Source: Chloranthus sessilifolius
Lineage: Eukaryota > Streptophyta > Magnoliopsida > Chloranthales > Chloranthaceae
Reading direction: 5' to 3'
NCBI GenBank assembly: GCA_021018995.1
Contig: CM037584.1
Span: forward strand, 173,246,317-173,310,316
DNA: 64,000 bases
In this document: positions 22,401 through 35,494 of the stretch, piece after piece
Numbering within the stretch: the stretch's first letter is position 1
Layout: every line of letters begins with the position of its first letter
Program-made: the position numbers and the translations under genes
Notes under the pieces: generated by a model
What the model was told of the DNA's origin: nothing
Database searches by the model: none
What the model saw: the letters and a program-made list of their open reading frames with translations, nothing else

Positions 22401-24240
22401 GGCCTTGGTTGTGTGCTCAACCAACACAAGAAGGTGATAGCTTACGGATCGAGGCAGTTGAAAGAACACGAGAAAAATTACCCGACTCATGACTTAGAAC
22501 TAGCGGCGGTCATTTTTTGCGCTAAAGATTTGGAGACATTACTTGTATGGTGAAACCTTGAAATTTTCACCGATCATAAGAGCCTCGATATCTGTTTACA
22601 CGAGAAGAGCTCAATATGAGGCAAGCAGATGGATGGAATTCCTCAAGGACTACGATTGCTCTATACAATACCATCCGAGCAAAGCGAATGTAGTAGCCGT
22701 GCATTGAGTCGAAAAGGTTCGATCGATTAGCTTCTTTGATTTTGGGTATGCAGTGGAAATTATTGGAAGACTGGCAATCTATGATCACGAACATTGAGTC
22801 AAAGGACCGGATCCTTTTGGCTAACATATCGATAAAGCGGTGATATTTGAGCATATCCACGATCTACGGATGAAAGATCCGACATTAACAAGATTCATCA
22901 AGGCGTGAATGAAGGCATCGGTCGGACTTCTCGGAAAAGAAGATGGTTCTTTGTTGTTTAAAGGCCGTCTCGCATCCGGACAATGCCGATCTAAGGCGAA
23001 CAATTCTTGATGAAGCTCATAAGTCAAATTATGCTATCCACCCAGGTAGCACCAAAATGTACCAAGATTTGAAAAAGAATTCTGGTGGAGAGGACTGAAA
23101 CAAGACGTGGCCGAGTATGTGTCACGATGTTTGACTTGTTAGCAAGTGAAGGTTGATCATAGACATCCTGGGACTATTGCAACCTTTACCAATACCAGAA
23201 TGGAAGTGGGAATCGATCTCAATGGATTTCATTGTTGGATTACCCCGTACTGCCAAGAGACACAATGCCATTTGGGTCGTCGTAGATCGATTGACCAAAT
23301 CAGCGCACTTTTTGCCGTACAATACCACATATCTGCGGGAAGATGGCGGTTTATACATGAAGGAGATTGTAAGATTACGGGATTCCAAGCGACATCGTTT
23401 GGATCGTGATCCACTATATCGTCCAAGTTTTGGAAGAAATTTCAAGAAGGAATGGGAACACGACTAGACTTTAGTTGACTTTCCATCCTCAAGCGATGGG
23501 CGAATGAATCAAGTGATAGAAGACATGCTCGGGCGTGCATGCTTGATATGCAAGGAATCTTTGGGATGAGTATCTACCGATGCTCGAGTTCGCATATAAC
23601 AAGTTTTCAAGCGAGCATTGGCATGGCACGTATGAAGCTACTGTATGGACGGCGATGCAAGTCACCCTCAATTGGGAGGAAGCAGGTGAAAAATTTGTAT
23701 TAGGACCGAAACTACTTGAAGATAATGCTCTGGTCCTAATTATCGAGAGAAAGGTTGAAGGCGACCTGAGTAGAGCGGAAAAGTTCGACTAGTGTTGACT
23801 ACAAAGTGGGCGAGCATGTGTTTGTGAAGGTGTCACCTATGAAAGGTGTAATGAGATTTGGCAAGAGGGGAAGTTAAGTCCACGTTATGTTGGACCATTT
23901 GAAATTTTAGGGCGAATAGGTGAAGTTGCATATCGCATTGGTTTACCACCGCTATTTGATCGAGTACATAATGTCTTCCACATATCGATGCTCGAAAGTA
24001 TCGTGAATGATCCGTCTCATGTGTTAGGAAAGCAACCTATAGAGATGTGTGAGGACATGAGCATGGTAGAGGAACCATTGGAGATTACGGATCGAAAAGA
24101 GCAAATCTTTACGCACTAAAGTGATTCCCTTAGTGCTTGTTGTGGAACAATCATCCAAAAGAAGAGGCTACTTGGGAGCAGAGAGGCCGATGTGAGAGCA
24201 CAATATCCGCCTTGTTTCCAACGACGTGAGAAGTCAATGT
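19440..24240 (+). pseudogene. gag-pol region of element B (broken)
   Basis: Family landmarks appear in order. Gag comes first (WEEFVEEFNKQYFPEVVR near 20000). Protease is near 21180 (QGFDVILGMG). RT runs from about 21520 to 22200 ([44 protein letters not shown]). RNase H is near 22360-22560 ([20 protein letters not shown]). Integrase lies at about 23030-23800 (SMDFIVGLPRT, WVVVDRLTKSAHFLP). A chromodomain-like end follows near 24050-24200 (PLEITDRKEQIF). The motif set is that of the Tekay/Del clade. The region is too decayed to be functional. Confidence 0.85.
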
Positions 24241-24365
24241 AAACCACAAATATGTTGTAAAATCTCCACTATGCTTGAAATTCAATGGAAATTTGATACT
24301 ATCTGTCATAAATTGTCAAATGTAGTAAAGAACCAAAGAAATTGACAATCTACACAATTTGGGCA

Positions 24366-24957
24366 AAACCGATTAATCAATTTCAAATCGACTAATCGAT
24401 TTGGAATTTCGATTAATCGATTTTTATTCGATTAATCGATGTATGCCGGATTTGAAATGAAAAAATTGAGTTAGAATATACATAAAATGAAATTTGATTG
24501 ATCGAATTATAATTTCGATTAATCGATTTTGTAATCGATTAATCGAATATTTTCGATTAATCGAGTTACTTAAAGGACTTGAGAGATATTAAAGTCAAAT
24601 GGACAATTTGATTAATCGAAGTGATTTGATTAATCGATTTTGAATTTCGATTAATCGAAATGGATTTTGATTAATCGAATATAAAATTTTAGAAAAAATT
24701 GAAGTTATAGCGATTTGATTAATCGAAACTAAATTGATTAATCGATTTTGGAATTCGATTAATCGAAATGGATTTTGATTAATCGGCGGCTTCCGATGAG
24801 CTCAAAATTTTAAAATTTTAAGCAGACGATTTCGATTAATCGAAATGGTTTGATGTCGAATTTGACTTTTCGATTAATCGATTTGAAATCGATTAATCGA
24901 TTTCTGGCACTAACCTAGTTTTAAATTTGATTAATCGAAAGCAATTTCGATTAATCG
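24366..24957. promoter_or_regulatory. TCGATTAATCGA array upstream of an internal TATA box, element B
   Basis: Roughly twenty copies or variants of TCGATTAATCGA fill about 600 bp directly after pol. The last copy ends a few bases before TATATATAAG at 24963. This is outside the LTRs, so it is not there because of LTR function. Its position is that of an upstream element for the accessory ORF that follows. Confidence 0.8.
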
Positions 24958-24962
24958 GAACC

Positions 24963-24972
24963 TATATATAAG
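24963..24972 (+). promoter_or_regulatory. TATA box for accessory ORF, element B
   Basis: TATATATAAG lies between the palindrome array and the first ATG of the accessory ORF at 25176. The ~200 bp leader is pyrimidine-rich, as in plant 5' UTRs. Confidence 0.6.
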
Positions 24973-25175
24973 ATTGGGGATTTTATTCCCCATTAAAATT
25001 TTTCTTGCTTTGGGGTTTTGGCGCTTCACCTTCTTCCTTCTTCTCCAACCAGCACTCTAGGGTTTTGCGTTCTCGGTGGTTTCGGATCATTCAACTACCA
25101 TCCATCAAAACCCACGGTAAACCTAAATTCGTGTTTTCCTTTCAATTTGAGTTAGAAAACCTAGATTTTCCCAAT

Positions 25176-26610
25176 ATGCCGCCCAAAACCCGTTTGTCTT
25201 GAAGAAGGCAACCTCCTCACTTCTAGGTTAGGCGTAAAACGCCACCACCACCTACCCCCCATGCGGTGAGGACTCCATCACCGTCGGAATCGGAGACCAC
25301 CTCCGGTTCGGCAGCGCATCTCTGTGTGAGTCTTCCCGAATCCACCCCATGCCACCACCACCCACCAGCGTGGAGCAACCAAGCAGTGGTGGGCTGCCAG
25401 ACCTTTGAGGTCGAATACACCATCGACCCTACCCTATTCACAAATCCCGATTCTGGCGAGACCCAATGGGCTCGAACTACCTAACTAGTGCGGACTCGGC
25501 AACCTTCTCAAACCAATCAGGTTCCTATTACCTAGATTGGTGAGATTATTCTACCAAGGGCTAACCAATGGCCCTAGCGGACGATTGTATCATAACCAAG
25601 ATCGAGGTCGTCTCTGTCGATCACTCGTCGACACATACATGAGGTGCTTGAATGCTACCTCGACTTTACCCGAGACTACCCTATTCCACCCTTTGAAAAG
25701 GAACCCCGTTTTGAAGAGGTCATGACTCGCATGACCAGCGGGAAGAAGAATTGCACGTCCATCAAGAGGTCGATCTTCCACCCTACATGTGGATGCTCGA
25801 CTCCATAATAAAATGCAACCTTTACCCCGATGCGCCACGACACGGGCGTGGATAAAGTGCAACATGCACTTCTGTGACATACATGGCCGATGGTTTGATG
25901 CTACCATGGTCATCCTTGAGGATCACGGTACATCAAGAACAAGCTCATGAAGGGCAACATGCGGCCCAGGAGAAGATGCCGTATGCTCGACTCATCTCGA
26001 GCATGTTGGAGTGTTACTCCGTGAGCCCTCTACACTATTTCACCTCACGAGGTGAGGGCTACGGATCAGCGTGAAGGCGTTCACAAAGTCTTCATGGACC
26101 CGTGCTTCTAACCAAGCGGACCCTACCGGCTCGGGTCCACTCCCGTCCCGGCGGCGGCCAGCCGCTGCCACCACCCCACCACCGGCCGGGACCCACACCC
26201 CCGCACACAGCCGTCCGTGGGAAGGGCTACTTCCCAGTGCAACACCCACACCACCCACACTCACACGCCCGCGACTCCTACCTCATCCTACTGGCCGTGC
26301 CGCTCCATCCGTCCTACCATAGAGGGCGTGTTGGCGAATGGGCGAATAACGAGAGGATGAGCAGGAGGTGATTTCCTCATGTTTCACACCCTCCGGTTCA
26401 TCTACCCCACACCTACATGGATATCTTGGCCCTTGAAGAAGAATGGACCCGGCCTGACCTTTCATCAGGCCGGTCTTTGGGGCTTGATTACATGGTGGTG
26501 CCTCTACATCCCACAGCCGTTCCACCTCGCCTTGTATGACCTCCGACTACCAGGATACCACCATCGCCATACCATGTCCAAGCGGCTACCACACAGCACC
26601 ACCACCTTAC
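25176..26610 (+). pseudogene. Accessory ORF of element B ('plant transposon protein'-like), broken
   Basis: The region starts with ATG in good context (CCCAATATGCCGCCC; MPPKTRLS) and is GC-richer than the rest of B. Pieces resemble the accessory ORF of element C and the 'putative plant transposon protein' domain (Pfam PF20167 as I remember it). One is VRLFYQGLTN, and another is a NLYP-DAPRHGRG and ATMVIL stretch in the relative order of C's VRLFYQNMAW, NLCPRGHVSERTGDRV and NVPRII. The role is unknown. The region is broken several times. The far end (26100-26330) is proline-rich in one frame and may not be coding. Confidence 0.5.
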
Positions 26611-26886
26611 TTTGATTGTATACATGTATAGTTTTGTCGTAACTTATGTGGCGCTTTATATGATTTCAAATATTAATACAAAGGATATTTTGGAGGTAAA
26701 TGAAAGGTATTTATGAAAATTTGGTTGTCTATATTGTTGTATCGTGTAATTGCAAGTTTCATTTAAATTCACACTCTACTGAATTCTCGATTACGCGTCG
26801 TGCAGTCGCGATCCACCTCACCTCGAGTGTGGGGGGTTGAGCTGACCACCACACCTTTGGGTGATTTTCGAGGACGAAAAATTCCC

Positions 26887-26898
26887 AAGGTGGGAGGA
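26887..26898 (+). other. Polypurine tract of element B
   Basis: AAGGTGGGAGGA lies directly before the 3' LTR start TG at 26899, the standard plus-strand primer position. Confidence 0.85.
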
Positions 26899-29495
26899 TG
26901 TAATAACCTTGAAAAGCACGTCAAACAAGGACCTCGGGATCCGTGTCTTAGGTTTGACCATGAGATAGTTCATTGATGAACTTATGGTGAGATGGCGAAT
27001 GTGATGTGTGAACGGTGTAGAAAGAGTGGAGAGATAGAGAGTGTGTAGAGTGGCATACAGCGATGAGTGTGTATGTGCTCCACAGAAAAGAGATAAGATA
27101 AAAGGGTTGAAAACCCTAACTTTCATGTTTTGGTGGTTGAGAGAAGTAAAGAAGAGAGAAAGAGAGGAGTAAGAGAGGAGTTATTGTGGGTGATTGGAAG
27201 AAGGATTCAAGCATTAAAGAGGCGGATTTGGCGAGAATCCGTTAGAAACCAAAAGCTGGAACCCTAGCCTTCCAACCCTAGATTTGAAATCAACTTGAGA
27301 GCTATTCAAGGTAAAATTTTGTAAATAAGATGCATAGATTATAGGGTTAAGTTGCGATTAAAATGTGGGTTAAATCATAGGATAATGGCTTAGAAAAATA
27401 GAAGAAAAAGTATGGAAAAAGATTGGGAAGAACAGCTCGAAAGGGGCTGAATCTGACAATTTCGATTAATCGAAATTGGGTTTCGATTAATCGAAATTGG
27501 CCAGGAAGTTGAAGAGTCAGAGGACCCCGATTTCGATTAATCGAATTTGGATTTCGATTAATCGACTTTGGATTTCGATTAATCGATTTGGGAATCGATT
27601 AATCGACTGAGAACCTCCAGTGGACCCCAGGGGTTGGAGGAAATAACTTAAGGAAAAATCGACTAATCGAAATGGGATTTCGATTAATCGATTTTGGTTT
27701 CGATTAATCGATTTGGAATCGATTAATCGATTTGGAATCGATTAATCAGCTTGTGAAACTCGACTATTCGAACAGTAAAATTACTTTGCGAAAAGAAGGA
27801 TTTCGATTAATCGAAATTGGATTCGATTAATCGAATGAAAACTCGACTATTCGAACAGTAAAATTGCTTTGCGAGAAGAAGGATTTCGATTAATCGAATG
27901 AAAACTCGACTGTTCGAACTGAGAATGGACTTTGCGAAAAGGAGGATTTCGATTAATCGAAATTGCTTCGATTAATCGATATTGACCTTCGATTAATCGA
28001 TTTTGGAAATCGATTAATCGAATCAGATTCGATTAATCGACTTTGGAATTCGATTAATCGACTGTAGTAAACTATGTTGACTTTTGGTTTGACTTTAAGA
28101 TTCTTGGGGGATCTTATGCCTTCTTTATTGCATCCTTTGCGATGTGTTTTACCTGTTATGTGGTACCATAGGTGGTACGTGTGGACTAGTGCACAAGGAG
28201 TCACGTGGGACCTTGATGCATTGATCAAGTGAAGACTTGAGGTAGGGAACACCCTGAACATGTACTTTATTTTACAAGAGCATGTATGTAGTGATATCAA
28301 TTCAATTCAAATGTTTTTACTACTCAATGATTATGAAAAGTGTGCGTGTGTGACATTCATAAGAGAACTTAAATGAACCATCCCCAGGGGATGATGAAGT
28401 GAAGAAGTAAAGGCATCAGGTGTGATGCAAGTGAATGGATACATCCCAGGGATGTATCCATGATTGAATCATGCTTGATGAGGCCTAACTGATATAAGAT
28501 AGCACAATTACGGTGAATAACTATATGTAAGGCAAATGATATTTTTGTTATTTGAGGTTTGATAGGTTACCCAGGCGTGGCGGGATAACCACGACGACGC
28601 GGGATATTACGTGGCCGTCTGGCGGCTAATCCGTAGGCCAGTACGGAGGCTTATCCGTACAGAGTAAGCACACCCCAGGGGTGTTGATGAGATGTGAAAC
28701 CCCGCCACCAATCCCCAGGGGAAAGGGGCTTGGGTACTATTGGTATTCCCAGGGAATACATTTAAAATCTATATAGATGGCGACGATGAAGGGTATCTCG
28801 TCGGGGCTCGATGCTATATTGCTGGGGATTACTTAAGTTGAAGTTTAAGTTTTGCTTTAGGCCTTCTCAGCATCATTCTTGATTAACTAAAAGACATGAG
28901 TAATCTACCAGTAATTGAAGTGTTTTTAACTGTTTTTCATCAATAAATGCATAGACACATCATGCATGCATATCATAGAATACATGTGAGTTATATTTTA
29001 TATGTTCAATTGTGTTCTGTTCCCTATTGAGCTAGGATGTAGCTCACCCTATAGACCATCGTCATGGTCCACTACTAGCATTTAGGGCTTGAGAGGCCGA
29101 CCCGGTGAGTGGACCTTGCGGTGGGAGTTAGAGCCACCTCGGAGGACTTCTTCTAGAGGACTCTGCATTTGCGTTTAGTTGGAGATTGTACGGCTTGGTA
29201 TGTCAAGCCTGGTTTTTGATTAAACCTTGTGTATATGGATATCAGAGTATTCTTTTGGGCGAACCATCCATGATGATGGTTATCATCGATGGTTCGGATC
29301 GGTTCTCCCTTCATGCAGAGGCATGAGGGTAGAACTGTCTTTTGAGAAGTGTTTTTATGTAGATTTAAATTCTGCAAGTTGTTCTTATTTATTTTATGCT
29401 TGATATACCAGTGTTCCGTGCATAGTTGAGGGGCACGGTCAAGATGATCGTGCTGATGGCACGGGTTTCGGGGTGCCGAAATCCGGGCTGTCACA
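26899..29495 (+). repeat. 3' LTR of element B
   Basis: 2597 bp, TG...CA, with a TCGATTAATCGA array at 27459-28065. The downstream part shows the GTAGCTCACCCTATAGA and CACCTC-GAGGACTTC blocks typical of Tekay-type LTRs. Confidence 0.9.
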
Positions 29496-29500
29496 TAGGG

Positions 29501-32500
29501 CTTACACCTGAAGTCCACCCGAGACCTTACAAAGTCGCATGGGTTGACTCATCCATTCCCGTATCTCAGAGGTGTCGTGTACCCATACAGTCGGGTTCGT
29601 ACTCTGACACCTTATGGTGCGATGTGGTGCCGATGGATGTGGGCCACATTATCTTAGGGAGGCCATGGCTCTATGATTTGAACGTGACCATTTTTGGGCG
29701 ATCTAACGTTTGTACGCTCAATTACAAGGGCAAGAAAATCACTCTTAACCCTTTGACTCCCAAAGCACCATCAGTCAATAGAGTTGAGAAGGGAGGCCAA
29801 TCCAAGGCCATCAACATTGTAACCCCTTCAGAGTTCGAAAGAGCATCGAAAGATGAGAGCGTCGTGTATGTTGTTGTTACTGTTGAGAGTATTTCTGAGT
29901 CAGTCTGTGAGTACCCCAAGGAGGTAGAACCCATCCTGAAAGAATATGCGGACGTCTTCCTCGAAGACTTACCCAATGAGCTCCCTCCTATGCGTGACAT
30001 TCAACACGCAATTGGCTTAGTTCCCAGATCGACATTACCAAACCTTCCCCACTAAAGGTTGAATTCAGTTGAGCACACCGAATTGACTCGGGAAGTCAGT
30101 GAGCTCCTTCAAAAGGGGTTCATACAAGAGAGTCTGAGCCCGTGTGTTGTACCAGCATTACTGACGCCTAAGAAAGATGGTACATGGTGCATGTGTGTGG
30201 ATAGCCGAGCAATTAATAAGATCGCTGTTAAATATCGGTTTCCCATATTGCGGCTTGATGACATGCTTGACATGATGGTTGGAGCCACTATCTTTTCCAA
30301 GATAGACCTTAAAAGTGGTTACCATCAAGTTCGTATTCGCCCTGGCGATGAATGGAAAACCGCCTTCAAGACCAAAGACGGTTTTATGAGTGGATGGTCA
30401 TGCCTTTTGGGCTTTCCAATGCCCCGAGGACATTTATGAGGCTCATGACCCAAGTGTTGAGGCCATTCCTTGGCAAGTTCCTTGTCGTATACTTTGATGA
30501 CATTCTGATTTACAGTTCAGACAAGGAGCAACACGTTATCCACCTGAGGTTGGTTTGTGAAACCTTGAGGGGAGAAAGGCTTTACGCGAATCTCAAGAAG
30601 TGCACCTTCATGCAACACTCTGTTGTATTCTTGGGATTCATTGTCTCGGTAGACGGGATGGTTGCGGACCCTACGAAGGTTAAGGCCATTGTGGAGTGGT
30701 CCAAACCTCGAAATATTCATGAAGTCCGTAGCTTCAATGGTTTGGCCATGCTTTATCATCGCTTCATCCGGAATTTTAGCACCATCATGACTCCCATTAC
30801 CGATTGCATGAGAAAAGGGGAGTTCTTGTAGAGCAAAGCAACGACGAGGGCCTTTGCCAAGATAAAAGAGAAAATGGTTACTGCACCCGTCATGCGCCTA
30901 CCGGACTTTTCTAAAGTCTTCGAAGTAGCATGCAACGCATTGGGTGTAGGCATAGGCGGAGTGCTAAGCCAAGAAGGTCACCTTGTGGCCTATTTTAGTG
31001 AGAAACTCAATGAGGCAAAGCAGAAATACTCCACCTATGACAAGGAGTTTTATACAATCGTCCGATCTCTGTGGTATTGGAAATATTACCTGAGACCGCA
31101 GGAATTTGTGTTGTTTTTTGACCACGAGGCCTTACGTTTCCTTGTTTCCCAAAAAAAGTTGAACCCGAGGCACGCGAAGTGGGTCGAGTACCTCCAAGGG
31201 TTCACGTTTGTTTTGAAGCATAAAGCTGGTGCCGAAAACAAGGCTGCTGATGCGCTTAGTCGTCAAGTGGCGACTTTGCAGTCTATGAGCACCGAGGTCG
31301 TCGAATTTGAGCAGTTGAAACAAGATTATCTTGATTGCCCAGATTTCGGGGCAGAATACACTGCTTTCCTTGAGAATCCGAACAATATTAACTTCGAGTA
31401 TACCCTGTTAGATGGGTATTTGTTCAAAGGCAATCGTTTGTGCATCCCTCGTACTTCATTGCGTGATTTTCTCATCTGGGAATTACATGCCGGAGGGATT
31501 GCCGAACATTTTGGGCGCGATAAAATCAGTGCGCTTGTTGAGGATAAGTTCTATTGGCCTAGCCTTGTGAGAGATGTCTCTAGGGTCGTAAAACAATGTC
31601 GTACATGCCAAGTTGCGAAGCATATCAAATAAAACACCGGCTTGTACACCCCTTTACCCGTGCCGCACACCCCGTGGCAAGACGTCTCTATAGATTTCGT
31701 GCTCGGACTTCCAAAGACTCAACGGAAGCACGATTCCATTTTTGTGGTAGTGAACCGCTTTTTCAAGATGGCCCACTTCGTACCTTGCTCCAAAACCTCC
31801 GACAAAGCGGCTCACATAGCCAAATTATTTTTCGGGGAGGTTGTGTACCTACATGGTTTACCCCAAACGATTGTGTCAGTTCGAGATGTGAGATTTACCA
31901 GTTATTTCTAGAAACTTTCTGGCACATGATGGCTACCATGCTCCAATTTTCGTTGGCCTATCATCCTCAAACAGATGGCCAAACGGAGTTCACCAATAGG
32001 AGTTTAGGTAATCTCCTCCGTTGTTGGTGATCACTCTAAGACTTGGGATTCTATTTTGCCTTTAGCCGAGTTTGCATACAACAATTCAGTCAATAGGTCC
32101 CTAGGTATGAGTCCTTTTTAGGTCGTCCTTGGTCATAGGCCTAGAACACCAATTGATCTTATTCCCATGTCAGCATCCCATAAGTTTATGAATCAGCCGA
32201 TTCATTTGCATAACATATACATGAATTGCATGTCGAAATTAGAAAAAGAATTAATGCTAGCAATGAACAATACAAAATATCTACGGATGCACATAAGCGC
32301 TTCAAGGAATTCCAAGTTGGAGATTACGTCATGGTTCGGGTTAGGCCTGAGCGGTTCCCTTTAGGAGTTGCAAAGAAACTTCAAGCCCGCAGCGTCGGAC
32401 CTTTTAGAATTGTGGCAAGGAGCGGCCCTAATGCATATGTTCTCGAGCTTCCACCGGAAATAGGGGTCAGCTCTACATTCAATCTGGAGGACCTGGTTCC

Positions 32501-32915
32501 TTCTTTAGCCCCAGCCCCACCCCCCCCACAACCCCTTCCATGCAGTCTCGAGCCCGAATATCAGCCCCACCCTACAACCCCTAACCTACCCTTCCCTTCC
32601 CCACGCAAGCGACGCAGAGATGAGATCGAAGGGATATTAGATGATTTGGCGATATCCACCTTTGGGGGCGGAATTCAAAAGTACTTGGTCAAGTGGTTGG
32701 AAAAGCCGGACTCTGAGAACTCATGGTTAGCTGAAGACGAAGTGCGATGTTTGGACTCCGACATACTCAAGCGCTATCACGACGCCGCTTCATCGGTGAT
32801 GCAGCCTTCTCAGCCCAAGAGAATTGACGGGGACACCGACATCGTAGACATCGGATATGAACCTTTTCGCGTGTATCGACGTCGGAAGAAGCGGAATGGA
32901 AATCATCAGAACTAG
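29501..32915 (+). pseudogene. pol of chromovirus A (protease end to chromodomain), broken
   Basis: After B, the protease resumes (MDVGHIILGRPWLYD). RT follows at about 30060-30790 (PYFDDIL-type catalytic box seen as [23 protein letters not shown]), then RNase H at about 30880-31260 (YSTYDKEFYTIVRSL). Integrase runs at about 31420-32460, with a zinc-binding H-H-C-C start (HAGG-AEHFG, CRTCQVAK) and [11 protein letters not shown] chromodomain lies at about 32610-32790 (GGIQKYLVKWLEKPDSENSW). The coding end runs into the 3' LTR, as is known for several chromoviruses. A handful of breaks remain besides the B insertion. Confidence 0.85.
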
Positions 32916-33925
32916 GCGAAAGACGAAATTCTAGAGAAAATTGGAGGAATACAGCAATTTCGATCGATCAAATTGCCAAATTGATCGATCGAATGACATC
33001 AACAAAGTATAGAGTTCTAGAGTGAAATTTCGACCGATCGAATGGCATCGACAGAGTATAGAGTTCTGGAGTGAAATTTTGACCGATCGAATGGACTATT
33101 CAATCGATCGAAATTTCGATCGATCGAAATTTTCAAGTCGATCGATCGAATGTCAACGGTGATTTTTCATAGAATTATGAAATTTCGATCGATCGATTTT
33201 CAAAATCGTTCGATCAAAATTGCGCCAGGTTGTTTAGTTAATTTAGGAGTTTAATTTCGAACTTCTATTTTGAGGGTTTATTTGTCTTTTATTTATTAAT
33301 TGTTATAGAGTTTTCTTTTATTGAAAGGACTCCTATATAAGGTCCTTAAAATTGAACAATGTAACTAGTTATTGATTATGAATGAAAAGCTTTTGCTTGT
33401 GTGTGCTTGAGATGAGTCTCTATGAAGAGTGAGTCTTCTTCCCGAGAAGGGTTTGGTGCGAAGCCAAGGGTGTGAAGCTTGCCAATTAATCTATCTATCT
33501 ATCTTTTATCTTTGCTTGTGTGGTCCTACAACCCCAAATTGACCATCATCCTTGTAAAATCCTAAACCCTAATTGTCCCTGAATCCTTGAATCGATCCGA
33601 TTCAACAACCGTAGATCCCAACTGAGTTATTAAACCTTCTGCACCAAATACTCAGAGGAAACCAGTGATCCCATCACTGAGTCTTGAGCGCCCTAATCTG
33701 GGAAAACCTAGAGTTCTATCTCTAGGATCGATCTACGCTGCAACCTAACGGATCTAGCGCCTGAACTGAACCCTACCTAAAGCATACGTGATTCTCCCAT
33801 GGAATACTACGAAAACCTGAGGTATTCGTTATATTTTGTGAATTTTATTGTTTAATTTAATTCTAATTTAATTCCGGCAAAATCAATCATATCATTCACG
33901 TAGTTTAGGGAACCGTCCTGCGTCA
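32825..33925 (+). repeat. 3' LTR of element A
   Basis: 1101 bp, TGACGGGG...GCGTCA, followed by target duplication GAGCT. It has a GATCGATCGA array at 32958-33220 and a TATA box at 33334-33341. It is longer than the 5' LTR, mainly because of one ~45 bp stretch absent there. Confidence 0.9.
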
Positions 33926-35290
33926 GAGCTATAATCTACAGATATGAGTCAAAGATTTTGTTGATTTTGGCATCGTTTTCTTGAGCTTGTTTATATTAAT
34001 TGATTAGATTACAGATTCTGTAACAGTTTTCTATTTATTTGAAATTCTCAAAGAGAGAGGATAAGGTCTCTCATTCACTCATGGACGTAGGCATAGCTTC
34101 CGAACCATGTTAATCCTCGTGTGTTTTCTTTTCACGTATTTTATTATTCTTGATGTTGTCAAAGTCATAACTCCCCTTTCTCTTTCAGTTTTGTGTTTCT
34201 TCATTTCTCCTGTTGAAACTGCAATATGGTGTCATCTCCTTTCTGTTTGTTTAATGCTGCTCAACCTCTTGCCCATTATGTTTCTATCAAGCTGCCCATA
34301 ACCACTTACTCGATGCAGAAAACTCAATTCTGGTCGTATTCGAAGTCGAAGGTCTAACAAGCTTCCTCAATGGCTAGAGTTCCTTGAGAAGGAAGGTGTT
34401 GTCAAACCATCATACTCTGCCTTGAGATGATAAACCTGTATCCGATGAGGATAGCTCTCCAGTGGTCTGGGACCTCATTGCGAAAGTTTTTTGGCCATGA
34501 TGATCACTAAATCACCAGACCCCACCTATAATCGTACTTCTGCATTAAGTAATCACGAGTTGCGTCTTCAAATTTATAGAACGATCGAGAATGTCATCAA
34601 CTCCAATGCTGCCTTCATCACCCGGTGATCGAATAGATTGAACACACACTTGGTGGCTATCGTGGGAATTACCAAAACCAGTTCTTCAATTCGAAAGGAA
34701 AAGGCTTCACTCTCTCAAGTCAATCTTATCATACCAAACCCACACCAGTGTTGAATTCTCCTCAACTAAATTCCAACTCTACACTGAAGCCTTTTTCCGA
34801 TCAAAAAAAAAAAAAAACTCTACACTGAAGCTCAAAGCAGGTTTTCTCAATCAGGTTCATCACAACAAACTCAAAATTCTGAAGTTGTGTATCAAAATCA
34901 CACGACCTCGATATCTGCTTTTTGGACGGTGGAAACACCATGCTCTATGCTGCTGGAACACGTTTGACCACTCATACCAGCCTTCCGATGTCCCGCAAGC
35001 TCTTACCTCTATGACTTCCATGATCAGGATCTTTGGATGTCGCAATTTCCCTTATCTTAGGAATCATGCAGCACATAAGTTTAGTCCAAATCTTAGCCAT
35101 ATATAATTTTGGGTTACTGCCCCAACTAGAAGGATACTGCTGGCTTTATCCACCTAAATGGGGAGTTTACGTATCACCATCATGGCGTTTTTTATGAGCA
35201 AAAATCTTCATATAATTTCCCATCCTCTTTCTATGGCTGCAGCATCCAACATGAGCAATGTGGAAGAGTTGATCTATTACCTATTTAGAT

Positions 35291-35494
35291 CTTTTTGGGT
35301 CCTTTGTATTCAGAGTGTGAGGAGAGGTTCCCGAGACCAGCAATGTGGCTGGTGGCTCTACTGTCGGGGTACCAATTTGGGTCAACTGGATGAGTGGGTT
35401 ATGCTACTTATGTGGTAGATTTTGGCTGTTGAGTTGATTCTTTATGGTTGCGATCAGAGTAGTACCAGCAATCCACACCAGTGGTTCTTGCGAC
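35291..35494. other. Intergenic, nothing identified
   Basis: This is the transition between the truncated copia relic and the second direct-repeat copy. No ends or motifs were seen. Confidence 0.4.

Larger units (their letters stand above)
16856..29495 (+). mobile_element. Tekay/Del-like chromovirus, element B (nested in A)
   Basis: LTRs of about 2.5 kb begin TGTAATAACC and end GCTGTCACA, with an exact duplication TAGGG at 16851-16855 and 29496-29500. It has a Met-type primer site (decayed) near 19367, gag, protease, RT, RNase H, integrase and a chromodomain between 19440 and 24240, then an extra region with a palindrome array, a TATA box and a second coding region (24366-26610). A polypurine tract AAGGTGGGAGGA (26887-26898) precedes the 3' LTR. 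It is younger than A because it sits inside A. Its coding region is heavily broken, with dozens of breaks. Differences between its two LTRs look more like short losses than point changes. Confidence 0.9.
14386..33925 (+). mobile_element. Chromovirus (Ty3/gypsy) element A, with element B inserted
   Basis: Both LTRs are present, with TGAC...GTCA ends. An exact 5-bp target duplication GAGCT lies at 14381-14385 and 33926-33930. The initiator-Met primer site is at 15396-15407. The order is gag, protease, RT, RNase H, integrase, chromodomain, LTR. Without the 12.6 kb element B and its duplication, the length is about 6.9 kb. By eye the two LTRs differ at roughly 5% of bases in the parts I compared, so it is moderately old. 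gag is open; pol is broken by element B and a handful of other breaks. The clade within chromoviruses (CRM-, Galadriel- or Reina-like) is not settled. Confidence 0.9.
13987..35430 (+). mobile_element. Ty1/copia relic (element E), interrupted by element A
   Basis: A 5' LTR seems to start TGTTGGGATTTTTG at 13987 and to resume at 33931 after element A, ending near 34223. Soon after comes a decayed Met-type primer site. The gag and start-of-protease region is recognisable at about 34280-35290 by NTHLGGYRGNY, the zinc-knuckle area ALCCWN-FDHSYQP and DVPQALTSMT. These are typical of copia gag ends. RT, integrase and 3' LTR are absent from the window, so the element is truncated after gag. It is strongly decayed and older than A, which sits inside its LTR. 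The left LTR edge and the right truncation point are approximate. Confidence 0.65.

Noticed and set aside
26071-26371. Pro/His-rich ORFs at 26.1-26.4 kb as a host gene
   Set aside because: Low-complexity CCACCACC sequence inside element B, between its accessory region and 3' LTR.
17441-28065. TCGATTAATCGA arrays as a CRISPR array or satellite
   Set aside because: Spacing is irregular, the repeat is a short palindrome with AT-rich spacers, the genome is a plant's, and the arrays are confined to LTR elements.
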